A DNA stretch of 41,010 bases from JBJXGF01 sp046153015 (GTDB taxonomy: Bacteria > Actinomycetota > Acidimicrobiia > Acidimicrobiales > CAIXPF01). The notes under the pieces are model-generated. The model was not told the origin of the DNA. It saw only the letters and a program-made list of their open reading frames with translations, and searched no databases. A program made the position numbers and the translations under genes. Position 1 is the first letter of the stretch. Every line of letters starts with the position of its first letter. Shown here piece by piece: positions 8,327-15,658 of the stretch. The stretch spans positions 1-41,010 of the forward strand of contig JBJXGF010000228.1 in NCBI GenBank assembly GCA_046153015.1. The letters are read 5' to 3'.

Positions 8327-9769
8327 TCAGGCGGCGCACTCCCGTCCGTCCCATTTGCAGGGCCCGATCGAGCCGTTCACGTCGACGGCCTTGCCGAAGG
8401 GGGCGAACACGCCGACGTCCTGACCGGGCTGGATCGTGTACTTGAGCGGCTGACCGCCCTGCACGTAGTACGGGTCCTGGAGGCCGTTCGCTTCGAACGC
8501 AACGCCCTCGAACAGCAGCGGGTGGTTGAACTTCAAGCCCCACGCCTCGATCGCCACGTTGGAGCGGGTCAGCCCGCCGGGACGCTTGGCTGCGCGCTTG
8601 AACATCTCGACGGTGGGAACGGCGAAGAACACGCCGAGCCCGTAATAGGAGTTGTCGTCGGGGTTGGCGCCGCCGTCGGTGATGACCTTGCGGGCGGCCA
8701 CCACACCCGGATCGTTCGCCAACGCCTTGTCGGACAGGTCCTTGTTGTAGGCGAAGGACACCCACCCGTCGGCCCCCGCCCCCACCGGCTTCATCAGCGA
8801 GGTCAGCGCACAGCCGGAGAACATCAGCTTGAGCTTGGGCTTCCAGACCGAGTTCGCCACCCCCTGCAGCGCCTGGGTGCAGTAGTTGCCGGTGGTGATG
8901 ATCAGGGCCACGTCGGCGCCGCTCGAGGTCAGGGTGGTGATCTCGTTCGTGAGCGTCGGCGCGTTCGCCTCGTGGGTCACCACCTTGGTGAGGTTCAGGC
9001 CCTCCTCCTTGCCGTACTGGGTGAAGCTGCTCGACAGGCCCTTGCCGAAGTCGTTGTTCAGCACGAGCGCGGCGATCGAGGCGCCCTTGCCGACGGCTTC
9101 GGTGATGTACCTGCTCCAGATCTTCGGCTCGCTCCGGTAGTCGAGGATCCCGCTGGTGGTCCAGGGGTAGTTCTCCGGATCGCCGAACGCGTGGTGCCCG
9201 CTCGAGGGCATGAGCTGGGGGACGCAGCGCTCGTTCAGCACGTCCCGCACGGCGAGGTTCGGGGGCGTGCCGCCGATCGAGGTCATGGCGAACACGTTGC
9301 CGGTCTCGAGGAACTCGGTCACGTTGCTCGTGGTGCGCGCCGCCTCGTACCCGTCGTCCTTGGTGGCGAGCGACAGCGTCTTGCCGCCGACGCCGCCCTC
9401 GGTGCGGTTGATGTGCTCGTAGTAGTACCGGACCCCGAGCGCCAGGGGCGCGGTCGAGGCGAGCGAGCCCGACATCGGATAGCTCTGCCCGAGACGAATC
9501 TCCTTGTCGGTGATGCCGGCGGTGTCGCTCCAACCCGACGCGCACTTCTTCAGGTCGATCCTCAGCCCTCCTCGGCCGGTGACCACGTCGCCTTGGCGGC
9601 CGAAGGCCTCGTCCTTCGCCGCCGGGGCCGGCGCCGTGGTGGTCGCCTCGGCGGCGCCGGGCGCCCCCTCGTCGTCGTCGCTGCCGCAGGACGCCGCCAG
9701 GAGCGCGGCGGCGCAGAACAGCGCGGCGGCCCTCGCCGCTCGAGGTCGGCCCAGCCCGGAAAGGCTCAT
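8327..9769 (-). CDS. Substrate-binding lipoprotein, LivJ-like (type I periplasmic binding fold)
   Basis: The 480-aa protein begins at ATG 9769, preceded by AAAGGA about 7 nt upstream. A signal peptide ends in LAASC (lipid-modified Cys28 likely, although the -3 residue is Ala), followed by an Asp/Thr/Pro linker. The mature part is a Peripla_BP_6-type fold: KEIRLGQSYPMSG at the start of lobe 1, LALGVRYYYEHINRTEGGVGGK, and lobe-2 segments such as ADVALIITTGNY. Such proteins deliver branched-chain amino acids, amides or aromatic compounds to ABC transporters, but no permease or ATPase gene is nearby, so it is an orphan and the ligand is unknown. Several Cys in the mature protein could form disulfides. 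Confidence 0.85.
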   Translation of the reverse strand: MSLSGLGRPRAARAAALFCAAALLAASCGSDDDEGAPGAAEATTTAPAPAAKDEAFGRQGDVVTGRGGLRIDLKKCASGWSDTAGITDKEIRLGQSYPMSGSLASTAPLALGVRYYYEHINRTEGGVGGKTLSLATKDDGYEAARTTSNVTEFLETGNVFAMTSIGGTPPNLAVRDVLNERCVPQLMPSSGHHAFGDPENYPWTTSGILDYRSEPKIWSRYITEAVGKGASIAALVLNNDFGKGLSSSFTQYGKEEGLNLTKVVTHEANAPTLTNEITTLTSSGADVALIITTGNYCTQALQGVANSVWKPKLKLMFSGCALTSLMKPVGAGADGWVSFAYNKDLSDKALANDPGVVAARKVITDGGANPDDNSYYGLGVFFAVPTVEMFKRAAKRPGGLTRSNVAIEAWGLKFNHPLLFEGVAFEANGLQDPYYVQGGQPLKYTIQPGQDVGVFAPFGKAVDVNGSIGPCKWDGRECAA

Positions 9770-10099
9770 CGCCTGTTCCTTTCGCTTGTCGCCGCGGCGG
9801 CGCGTCAAGCGGCGCACCGCTGGCGGCGCTTCCCCCCTTGTCCCCCTGGAGCGGGCCGATCACGCGCTGAGCGAACAGACGCAGACGACGGCGGGCTCCG
9901 GGGCCGAACGTTACGCCCGCCGGGCCAGGGGCGCAACGAAGACGGGCCGGCGCCGGACGCCGCCGCGGCCGGCGGCGGGGTCGATTGACGGCCGAAGGTC
10001 CTCGTCCTAGGTTGCGCCCCGAACGAACGAGCCGGGGGCGGCCGGGGCCGAGGCGCCCCTCGATCGGAGGCCTCCGGCGGGCAACAAGGGGAGGCCCGG
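9770..10099. other. Divergent intergenic region, 9770-10099
   Basis: 330 nt between the minus-strand binding protein and the plus-strand PPOX gene. The right half holds the promoter at 9985-10013; I could not identify a convincing promoter for the binding protein, and no gene is supported. Confidence 0.5.
9985..10013 (+). promoter_or_regulatory. Promoter of the PPOX-fold gene
   Basis: TTGACG (9985-9990) and TAGGTT (10008-10013) with a 17-nt spacer. Predicted leader about 80 nt, ending in AAGGGGAGG before the GTG at 10100. Confidence 0.6.
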
Positions 10100-10564
10100 G
10101 TGCCGTCGCGCCGAGAGCAGATCCGCATGACGCCGGAGGAGGTCGAGGCCTTCCTCACCTCCCGCACCTCGGGCGTGTTGGGCACCGTGGACGCCACCGG
10201 CGCGCCCCATCTCGTCCACATGGGTTACCTCTACCGGGACGGCGAGCTGGTGTTCTCGTCGTTCGCGAAGGCCCAGAAGGTCGTGAACCTGCGGCGCTGC
10301 CCTCGAGCCAGCTTCCTCGTGGAGATCCCCTCGCCATACCACGAGATCCGCGGCGTGCTCCTGCGGGGCGACGTGACCTTGAGCGAGGACTACGACGTGG
10401 TGCTGCGGGCGATGCAGGAGGTCCAGGCCGCGGCCGAGGCGGCCTCGACCGACCCGCTGCCGCCGATCGACCTGCCCGACGTGGCCCGCAAGCGCGTGAT
10501 CTGCCGGCTCAAGCCCGACCACATCGCCTCCTGGGACCACAGCCGCCTCGGCGGCGTCTACTGA
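10100..10564 (+). CDS. Pyridoxamine 5'-phosphate oxidase-fold (PPOX/F420-type) protein
   Basis: The 154-aa protein has the split-barrel flavin-binding fold: FLTSRTSGVLGTVDATGAPHLV at residues 17-38, GELVFSSFAKAQKVVNLRRCPRASFLVE at about 47-75, and GVLLRGDV near 90. It is close to the PPOX-class proteins of actinobacteria that bind F420, FMN or haem and reduce varied substrates; the cofactor cannot be read off. GTG 10100 is selected by AAGGGGAGG 5-13 nt upstream and a clean promoter. The next gene starts 36 nt later with its own -10. Confidence 0.8.
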   Translation: MPSRREQIRMTPEEVEAFLTSRTSGVLGTVDATGAPHLVHMGYLYRDGELVFSSFAKAQKVVNLRRCPRASFLVEIPSPYHEIRGVLLRGDVTLSEDYDVVLRAMQEVQAAAEAASTDPLPPIDLPDVARKRVICRLKPDHIASWDHSRLGGVY

Positions 10565-10587
10565 TCAGGGGCCGGGCGCCGCTCCGG

Positions 10588-10593
10588 TAGATT
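10588..10593 (+). promoter_or_regulatory. -10 element for leaderless crotonase gene
   Basis: TAGATT ends exactly 7 nt before ATG 10601; no ribosome-binding site is seen. Confidence 0.5.
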
Positions 10594-10600
10594 CCGGCGC

Positions 10601-11356
10601 ATGGCCGCACCGTTCGAGACGATCAGCGTCGAGCTCACCCACCCCGTCGCGGTGGTCACGCTGCGCCGGCCGGACGCGCTCAACGCCATCACGCCGACGA
10701 TGCTGGCCGAGCTCGACGCCGCGTTCGCCTCGCTGGAGGGGAGCGAGGCGGCGCCGGTGGTGGTGCTGACCGGCGAAGGGCGGGCGTTCAGCGCCGGGGT
10801 CGACCTGAAGGCGCTCGGCGGACGGGCGCTCCACGGCGGCAAGGTGGGCGACCTGCTCGACGTGCCGGCGCGCCGGGTGATCGAGCGGATCGAGGCGCTG
10901 CCCGCGGTGGTGATCGCCAAGGTGAACGGGTACTGCTTCACCGGGGCGCTCGAGCTGGCGCTGGCGTGCGACCTGATCGTGGCCGCCGAGGAGGCCGTGT
11001 TCGGCGACACCCACGCCAAGTTCGGTCTGCGGCCCACCTGGGGCATGAGCCAACGACTGCCGGCGCTGGTGGGCCTGGCGAGGGCGCGGGAGCTGTCCTA
11101 CACGGCGCGCAGCTTCACCGGGGCCGAGGCGGCGAGCTGGGGTCTCGCGGCCCGGGCCTGCCCCCGGGAACGCCTGGACGAGGTGGTCGCCGCGTTGGCC
11201 GAGGAGATCGCCGCCAACAGCCGGGGCTCGCTCGCCGCCTACAAGGACCTCTACCGCGCCCACGGCCAGGCGCAGCGCGCCGAGGAGCTGGCCTACGAAG
11301 CGGCGAGCGAGTTCGAGATCGCCGACACCGAGGAGCGCATCGCCGCGTTCCGCTGA
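10601..11356 (+). CDS. Enoyl-CoA hydratase/isomerase (crotonase) family protein
   Basis: The 251-aa protein has the crotonase core with oxyanion-hole segment AFSAGVDLKAL (about 65-75) and NGYCFTGALELALACDL (about 108-124). Crotonase-fold enzymes act on acyl-CoA thioesters. Of the two catalytic Glu of classical enoyl-CoA hydratase, the first is present (ALELA), but the second aligns with His in FGDTHAKFG, so simple hydratase activity is doubtful and isomerase, hydrolase or another reaction is possible. It converges with the 141-aa gene, 22 nt away. The stop is followed by a GC-rich stretch without clear terminator. Confidence 0.85.
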   Translation: MAAPFETISVELTHPVAVVTLRRPDALNAITPTMLAELDAAFASLEGSEAAPVVVLTGEGRAFSAGVDLKALGGRALHGGKVGDLLDVPARRVIERIEALPAVVIAKVNGYCFTGALELALACDLIVAAEEAVFGDTHAKFGLRPTWGMSQRLPALVGLARARELSYTARSFTGAEAASWGLAARACPRERLDEVVAALAEEIAANSRGSLAAYKDLYRAHGQAQRAEELAYEAASEFEIADTEERIAAFR

Positions 11357-11378
11357 CCCTCGCGCCGCGGGGCGGGGA

Positions 11379-11804
11379 TCAGCCCGGCGGCGACCAGTCG
11401 GGCGGGCGTTCGGCGTGGTTGGAGAACTCGACCGACCAGCGCCACCAGCTCCGATCGGGCGCATGGCGCCACGCGGTGAGGATCCCGGCCTCACCCCCGG
11501 CCAGCAGCACGGGCAGGCCGATTTGGGACTCGTCCGGCCAGATCTCGGCCCGCTCGACACGCCGCACGGTCGGCGTCTCGTCGTCGGGCATCAGGACCAG
11601 CTCGGTGATCGGCGAGTAGTCGCCGGTCCGTTCCGGCCGGCCCCGGGCCACGAGCGAACCGTCGTCTGCGGTGACCTCGACCTGCGCGTGAGCGGGGGCG
11701 GCGTGCACGAGCACCCGCTCGAAGCCCCCCGCCGTCAGGCAGCGGGCGAACTCGAGCCCGTTCATGCCTCCGTCGGCGCTGCGGATGCTCCACGTCCAGT
11801 TCAT
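11379..11804 (-). CDS. Hypothetical protein, 141 aa
   Basis: I do not recognise this protein. It is 141 aa from ATG 11804, with low Arg content and a balanced composition unlike the shadow frames around it. It begins MNWTWSIRSADGG, has several acidic segments (ADDGS, MPDDETP, IWPDESQIG) and ends in Trp-rich SWWRWSVEF. No signal peptide or membrane segment. It looks like a soluble beta-rich domain, but that is impression only. A TATCGC hexamer 7 nt before the ATG could be a leaderless -10 (last base non-consensus). It lies downstream of a 43-aa gene on the same strand with a hairpin between them. Confidence 0.6.
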   Translation of the reverse strand: MNWTWSIRSADGGMNGLEFARCLTAGGFERVLVHAAPAHAQVEVTADDGSLVARGRPERTGDYSPITELVLMPDDETPTVRRVERAEIWPDESQIGLPVLLAGGEAGILTAWRHAPDRSWWRWSVEFSNHAERPPDWSPPG

Positions 11805-11837
11805 CAGGCGGGCGATACCCGCACCGGCCCGACGCCA

Positions 11838-11859
11838 GCCGCCGCCGTTCGGCGGCGGC
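11838..11859 (-). terminator. GC hairpin after the 43-aa gene
   Basis: GCCGCCGCC (11838-11846) pairs with GGCGGCGGC (11851-11859) around GTTC: a perfect 9-bp stem. It sits 12 nt beyond the 43-aa gene stop and 34 nt before the 141-aa gene start, so it may separate the two transcripts. Confidence 0.45.
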
Positions 11860-11871
11860 GACGACGGCCGA

Positions 11872-12003
11872 TCAGTCCATCTCGTCGGCTGCGGTCTCCG
11901 GAGGCGGGTAGATGCCCGCCTTGGTCTCCTCGTGCTCCTCGTGGTCCTTGTGCGCCTCGTGCTGGTCGGGCTGGTCGGGCTGGTCGGGTTCGTGCTCGGG
12001 CAT
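11872..12003 (-). CDS. Small acidic, His/Glu-rich protein, 43 aa
   Basis: A short reading frame from ATG 12003 to TGA 11872-11874 gives a 43-residue acidic protein. It contains three DQP-like steps (PDQPDQPDQ), a His/Glu/Lys stretch (HEAHKDHEEHEE) and a Pro-rich end (GIYPPPETAADEMD). Overlapping frames are Arg/Pro-rich noise, whereas this frame has a protein-like composition with metal-binding residues. Six His among many acidic residues could bind divalent metal, but that is inference. It is divergent from the hemerythrin-esterase gene with 86 nt between the starts. No clear ribosome-binding site, so the call is tentative. Confidence 0.5.
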   Translation of the reverse strand: MPEHEPDQPDQPDQHEAHKDHEEHEETKAGIYPPPETAADEMD

Positions 12004-12089
12004 GGCCGATGCTTGCCCTGGCCCGCCGTCTCGCAGACCCCGGCCGCGGGGTAGCTCGGCCTGACCACCGCCGAGAACCGGAGGAGACG

Positions 12090-13652
12090 ATGCCGCTCAC
12101 CTACCCGACGATGCCCGGAGACGTCGACCACCTGCTGGCCGACGACCACCTGATCGTCGAGCGTCAGTTCCAGCACCTCGAGGCGGGCCGCGGCGACCGC
12201 CGCGTGCTCGCCGACCAGATCGCGTTCGAGCTGGCGCTGCACGCGTCGGCCGAGGAGCGGGTGGTGTACCCCGCCGCCGCCGACGCCGGCCTCGCCCCTG
12301 CCGCCGGGCATGCGGTGGACGAGCACCAGCTGATGAAGGAGCTGCTGGTGGTGCTCAACCGGGAGGACCCCGGCTCGACCGAGTTCGAGGACGCGTTGGC
12401 CCGGCTCATGCGGGCCGTTCGCGACCACGTGGCCGAGGAGGAGGGTGCGCTGCTGCCGCAGCTGCGGGAGCGGCTGGGGGCGGCGCGCATGGCCGAGCTG
12501 GGCCGGGAGCTGCTGCACGCCAAACGCCAAGCCCCCACCTACGCGCACCCCCACGGGCCCTCGAGCGGGCTGGGCCACACCCTGGGCGACGCCGCCGCCA
12601 AGGTGGTCGACATGGTCCGCGACGTCGGCTCGGGCCGCAAGCCCCGCCTCGCCACCGACGGCTCGGGTCTGCTCGTGCCCGACGCCCAGGCGATCATGGA
12701 CGCGTTCTCTGAGCTGGGCCCGCAGCCCTTCGAGATCCTCACCCCCGAGCAGGCCCGCCGCCAGCCAGGGCCGGACGCGGCGGTCAAGCGGGTGATGGAG
12801 GAGCGGGGCATCCACGGCCCCGAGCCCGTCGGCTCGGTGGAGGAGCTCGACATCCCCGACGCCGCCGGCGGCGCCCAGACGCTGCGGATCTACCGTCCCC
12901 GCACCGACGCGTCCGGTCCGCTGCCGGTCGTCATGTGGATTCACGGCGGCGGATGGGTGCTCTTCGACCTCGACACCTACGACGCGTCCTGCCGCGGGCT
13001 GTGCAACAAGACCGGCGCCATCGTCGTCTCCCCCGACTACCGCCGCGCCCCCGAGGCGCCGTTCCCGGCCGCGTACGACGACGTGCTCGCCGCGTGGCGT
13101 TGGGTCCGCGACAACGCGGCGACCTTCGACGGCGACCCGGCCCGCCTCGCCGTGGGCGGCGAGTCGGTGGGCGCCACGATGGCCGCGGCCACCAGCCTGG
13201 CGCTGGCCGAGCGGGGGGAGCCGGCGCCGTCCGCGCTGGTGTGCGTCTACCCGCTGACCACCGCCGAGGAGTACGGCGAGTCGATGACCGACGCGGCTGA
13301 CGCCCGTCCCCTTAACAAGGTCCTGCTCTCGTGGATGGCCATGCACGCGTTCGAGGGAGCGCCCGGCGCCGCCCAGGACTGGCGGGTGGACCTGCTCGAC
13401 GTCGCCCCCGAACGGCTCCGAGCCCTGCCGCCGACGCTCGTGATCGTCGGCGACCGGGACCCCTTGCGCAGCCAGGGCGAGGAGTTCGCAGCGCGCCTGC
13501 AATCGGCCGGCGTCGAGACCGCATGCACCCGCTACGACGGCGTGATGCACGAGTTCTTCGGCGCCGCCGCCGTGCTCCCCGAGGCCGAACGGGCCCAGCA
13601 GGAGGCGGCCGAGCATCTGCTGCGGGGCTTCGGCGCGATGGCCTCCGCCTGA
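12090..13652 (+). CDS. Hemerythrin-HHE / alpha-beta hydrolase-3 esterase fusion
   Basis: The 520-aa protein starts at ATG 12090 after GGAGGAG. Residues 1-140 form a hemerythrin-like HHE domain with the expected ligands: H20 and E24 (DDHLIVE), H51 with E55/E56 (LHASAEE), H74/H79 (GHAVDEH) and H113 with E117 (RDHVAEEE), able to hold a di-iron centre. A 110-residue linker leads to an HSL-type alpha/beta hydrolase (about 250-515) with oxyanion motif HGGGW (285-289), nucleophile S359 in GGESVGA, Asp457 in GDRDPL and His487 in GVMHEFFG. All triad residues are present, so an active carboxylesterase is likely. Joining an O2/NO-sensing or iron-binding domain to an esterase is unusual. No frameshift separates the domains. 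Confidence 0.85.
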   Translation: MPLTYPTMPGDVDHLLADDHLIVERQFQHLEAGRGDRRVLADQIAFELALHASAEERVVYPAAADAGLAPAAGHAVDEHQLMKELLVVLNREDPGSTEFEDALARLMRAVRDHVAEEEGALLPQLRERLGAARMAELGRELLHAKRQAPTYAHPHGPSSGLGHTLGDAAAKVVDMVRDVGSGRKPRLATDGSGLLVPDAQAIMDAFSELGPQPFEILTPEQARRQPGPDAAVKRVMEERGIHGPEPVGSVEELDIPDAAGGAQTLRIYRPRTDASGPLPVVMWIHGGGWVLFDLDTYDASCRGLCNKTGAIVVSPDYRRAPEAPFPAAYDDVLAAWRWVRDNAATFDGDPARLAVGGESVGATMAAATSLALAERGEPAPSALVCVYPLTTAEEYGESMTDAADARPLNKVLLSWMAMHAFEGAPGAAQDWRVDLLDVAPERLRALPPTLVIVGDRDPLRSQGEEFAARLQSAGVETACTRYDGVMHEFFGAAAVLPEAERAQQEAAEHLLRGFGAMASA

Positions 13653-13690
13653 GCCCGGGCCGCCTCGCTGCGCCCGATCACGGCGCCGCC

Positions 13691-13696
13691 TAGGGT
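13691..13696 (+). promoter_or_regulatory. -10 element for leaderless crotonase gene 2
   Basis: TAGGGT ends 6 nt before ATG 13703 with no ribosome-binding site between. Confidence 0.5.
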
Positions 13697-13702
13697 GGCG
13701 CG

Positions 13703-14458
13703 ATGACCGACAAGATCCGGGTGGAGATCGACGGGCCCGTACGCACGGTGACGCTGGCGCGGGCTGAGAAGAGCAACGCGCTCGACGCCGAGATGCTCAC
13801 CGCGCTGGAGGAGGTGTTCGCCCCGAACCCGGGTCCCGGCGTCGACGAGCGGGTGGCGGTGATCCGCAGCGAGGGCCGCATCTTCTGCTCCGGGCTCGAC
13901 CTGCGGGGCGGGCTCGGCAAGGACCAGGACGTGGAGAAGCTGTTCCACCGGGTCCAGATGTGGCCCCTGCCGGTGGTGGCGGTGGTGCAGGGCCCCGCCA
14001 TCGCCGGCGGCAACGAGCTGGCGCTGCACTGCGACTTCGTGGTCGCCTCCTCGGCCGCCCGCTTCGGCATGTCCCTGGCCCAGATCGGCCTCGCGCCGTC
14101 GTGGTTCCTCACCAAGAAGCTGATGGAGGTGGGCGGCCCGGTGCTCACCCGGGAGATCCTGCTGCTCGGCGACCCGCTCCCGGCCGAGAAGATGGCCGCG
14201 TTGGGCCTCATCGCCCGCTGCGTGGCGCCCGAGGAGCTCGACGACGCGGCGCAGGCCGTCATCGGCCGGCTCGTGCGCAACGCGCCGCTCAGCCTGAAGG
14301 CGATGAAGGCCACGATCAACCGGCAGCTGCAGTTCCGCGACGGCATCTGGCACGAGGACACCGACGCGCTCGTCCGCACGGCGCTGCGCAGCAAGGACGC
14401 GAAGGAGGGCGTCGCCGCCCGGCTCGAGCGGCGCGACCCGAGCTTCACGAGCTCATAG
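13703..14458 (+). CDS. Enoyl-CoA hydratase/isomerase family protein 2
   Basis: A second 251-aa crotonase-fold protein, clearly diverged from the first. The oxyanion-hole segments are IFCSGLDLRGGL (about 61-72) and QGPAIAGGNELALHCDF (about 95-111). The first catalytic Glu (NELA) is kept; the second position lies in FGMSLAQIGLAPS and is not Glu, so hydration of enoyl-CoA is again uncertain. KAMKATINRQ near residue 200 is typical of the C-terminal helices. It faces two acyl-CoA dehydrogenase genes across an 18-nt convergent gap, suggesting a shared fatty-acid or related acyl-CoA theme. Confidence 0.85.
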   Translation: MTDKIRVEIDGPVRTVTLARAEKSNALDAEMLTALEEVFAPNPGPGVDERVAVIRSEGRIFCSGLDLRGGLGKDQDVEKLFHRVQMWPLPVVAVVQGPAIAGGNELALHCDFVVASSAARFGMSLAQIGLAPSWFLTKKLMEVGGPVLTREILLLGDPLPAEKMAALGLIARCVAPEELDDAAQAVIGRLVRNAPLSLKAMKATINRQLQFRDGIWHEDTDALVRTALRSKDAKEGVAARLERRDPSFTSS

Positions 14459-14476
14459 GTCCGCAAACGCCCAAGT

Positions 14477-15658
14477 TCAGGAGTCGCGCGGGAAGTCGAA
14501 CAGCTGGCGGGCCACGACGACCCGCTGCACCTGTTGGGTGCCCTCGCCGATGTCGAGGATCTTCACGTCCCGGTAGAGCTTCTCCAGCATCTTGTCGTTG
14601 CGGACGCCGGCCTCGCCGAGGATCTCGAGCGCGGCGACCACCGCGGCCAGCACCACCGGCGGCGAGTAGAGCTTGGCGTAGGAGGCCTCCAGCGCGTTCG
14701 ACTGTCCGTTCTTGGCGAGCCAGACGGCGTTGAGGTACATCAGCCGGGCGGTGTGCAGGCCCCGCCGGATGCGGGCCAGCCGCTCGAGGGCGCGTTCGCG
14801 GCGGCGGCCCTGCGCCGGGTAGTCGCTGCGCACGAAGTCCAGCGCGAAGTCGTGCGCCGCCCGGCCCATGCCCACGCCGTGGGCGGTGTGCAGCGGGCGG
14901 GTCATGTTGAACGTGGCCATCGACGCCTTGAAGCCCTTGCGGGACTCGTAGAACGCCTCGCCGCCGAGGAGGTTGTCGGCCGGCAGGCGCACGTCGTCGA
15001 GCGCGAAGCTCGCCGTCTCGTAGCCGCGTGAGCCCATCTTGTGCTCGATCTTGAGGATCTCGAAGCCCGGCGTGCCCCGCTCGACCACGAACGCGCGGTG
15101 CCCGGCCCGGCCGAGCTCGGGGTCGAGGGTGGCCCACACCACCACCCAGTCGGCCCGGGCCGAGTTCGAGCAGAACATCTTCTGGCCCTTCAGCACCCAC
15201 TCGTCGCCGTCCTTGCGGGCGCGCGTCTGGATGCGGGCCACGTCGCTGCCGGCGCCGGGCTCGGTCATGGCCATGGCGCCCCAGCGGGCCTTCGAGTGGT
15301 CGTTGAAGATCTCGAGGAAGCGCTGCCGCTGCTCGGGGGTGGCGGTGTTGCGCAGCGCCGGGCCGCCGAGGCCCGGCCCCGGCAGCGACAGGGCCACCCC
15401 ACGATCCCAGTACGCCGTCTCCTCGCCGAGCAGGAAGTTGCGGACCGGCTTCCAGTCGAGCGCGGTCGGCCCCTCCTCGGCGCCGATCATCTTGCTCACC
15501 AGGCCCCCCTGGCGGGTGCAGATCAGGTAGAAGGGATGGTCGACGGGGGGCGGCGCGGCGCTGCGGTCGGCCTCGAGGCCCATCGGCCGGATGTGCTCCC
15601 GGCCGAGGGCCCGCACCTCTTCGATCATCTCCCGCGTGCGGGCATCGAGCTCGATCAT
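14477..15658 (-). CDS. Acyl-CoA dehydrogenase
   Basis: The 393-aa flavoprotein has the full acyl-CoA dehydrogenase fold: an N-terminal helical domain, the FAD/substrate segment WGAMAMTEPGAGSD (about 126-139), LKGQKMFCSNSARADW, and the C-terminal helical bundle. The catalytic-base region DIGEGTQQVQR near residue 370 contains the Glu normally found in this position, so it should be active. Its ATG at 15658 directly abuts the stop of the upstream acyl-CoA dehydrogenase-like gene, so the two are one operon and may form a heteromer. The natural acyl-CoA is not identifiable. Confidence 0.93.
   Translation of the reverse strand: MIELDARTREMIEEVRALGREHIRPMGLEADRSAAPPPVDHPFYLICTRQGGLVSKMIGAEEGPTALDWKPVRNFLLGEETAYWDRGVALSLPGPGLGGPALRNTATPEQRQRFLEIFNDHSKARWGAMAMTEPGAGSDVARIQTRARKDGDEWVLKGQKMFCSNSARADWVVVWATLDPELGRAGHRAFVVERGTPGFEILKIEHKMGSRGYETASFALDDVRLPADNLLGGEAFYESRKGFKASMATFNMTRPLHTAHGVGMGRAAHDFALDFVRSDYPAQGRRRERALERLARIRRGLHTARLMYLNAVWLAKNGQSNALEASYAKLYSPPVVLAAVVAALEILGEAGVRNDKMLEKLYRDVKILDIGEGTQQVQRVVVARQLFDFPRDS

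Noticed and set aside
11415..12089. Extension of the hemerythrin-esterase frame upstream to 11415
   Set aside because: Upstream part is Arg/Pro-rich noise over minus-strand genes; ATG 12090 has GGAGGAG and begins the domain.
11379..13616. 745-codon minus-strand frame opposite the hemerythrin-esterase
   Set aside because: Only its C-terminal 141 codons look like a protein; the rest mirrors the plus-strand gene.
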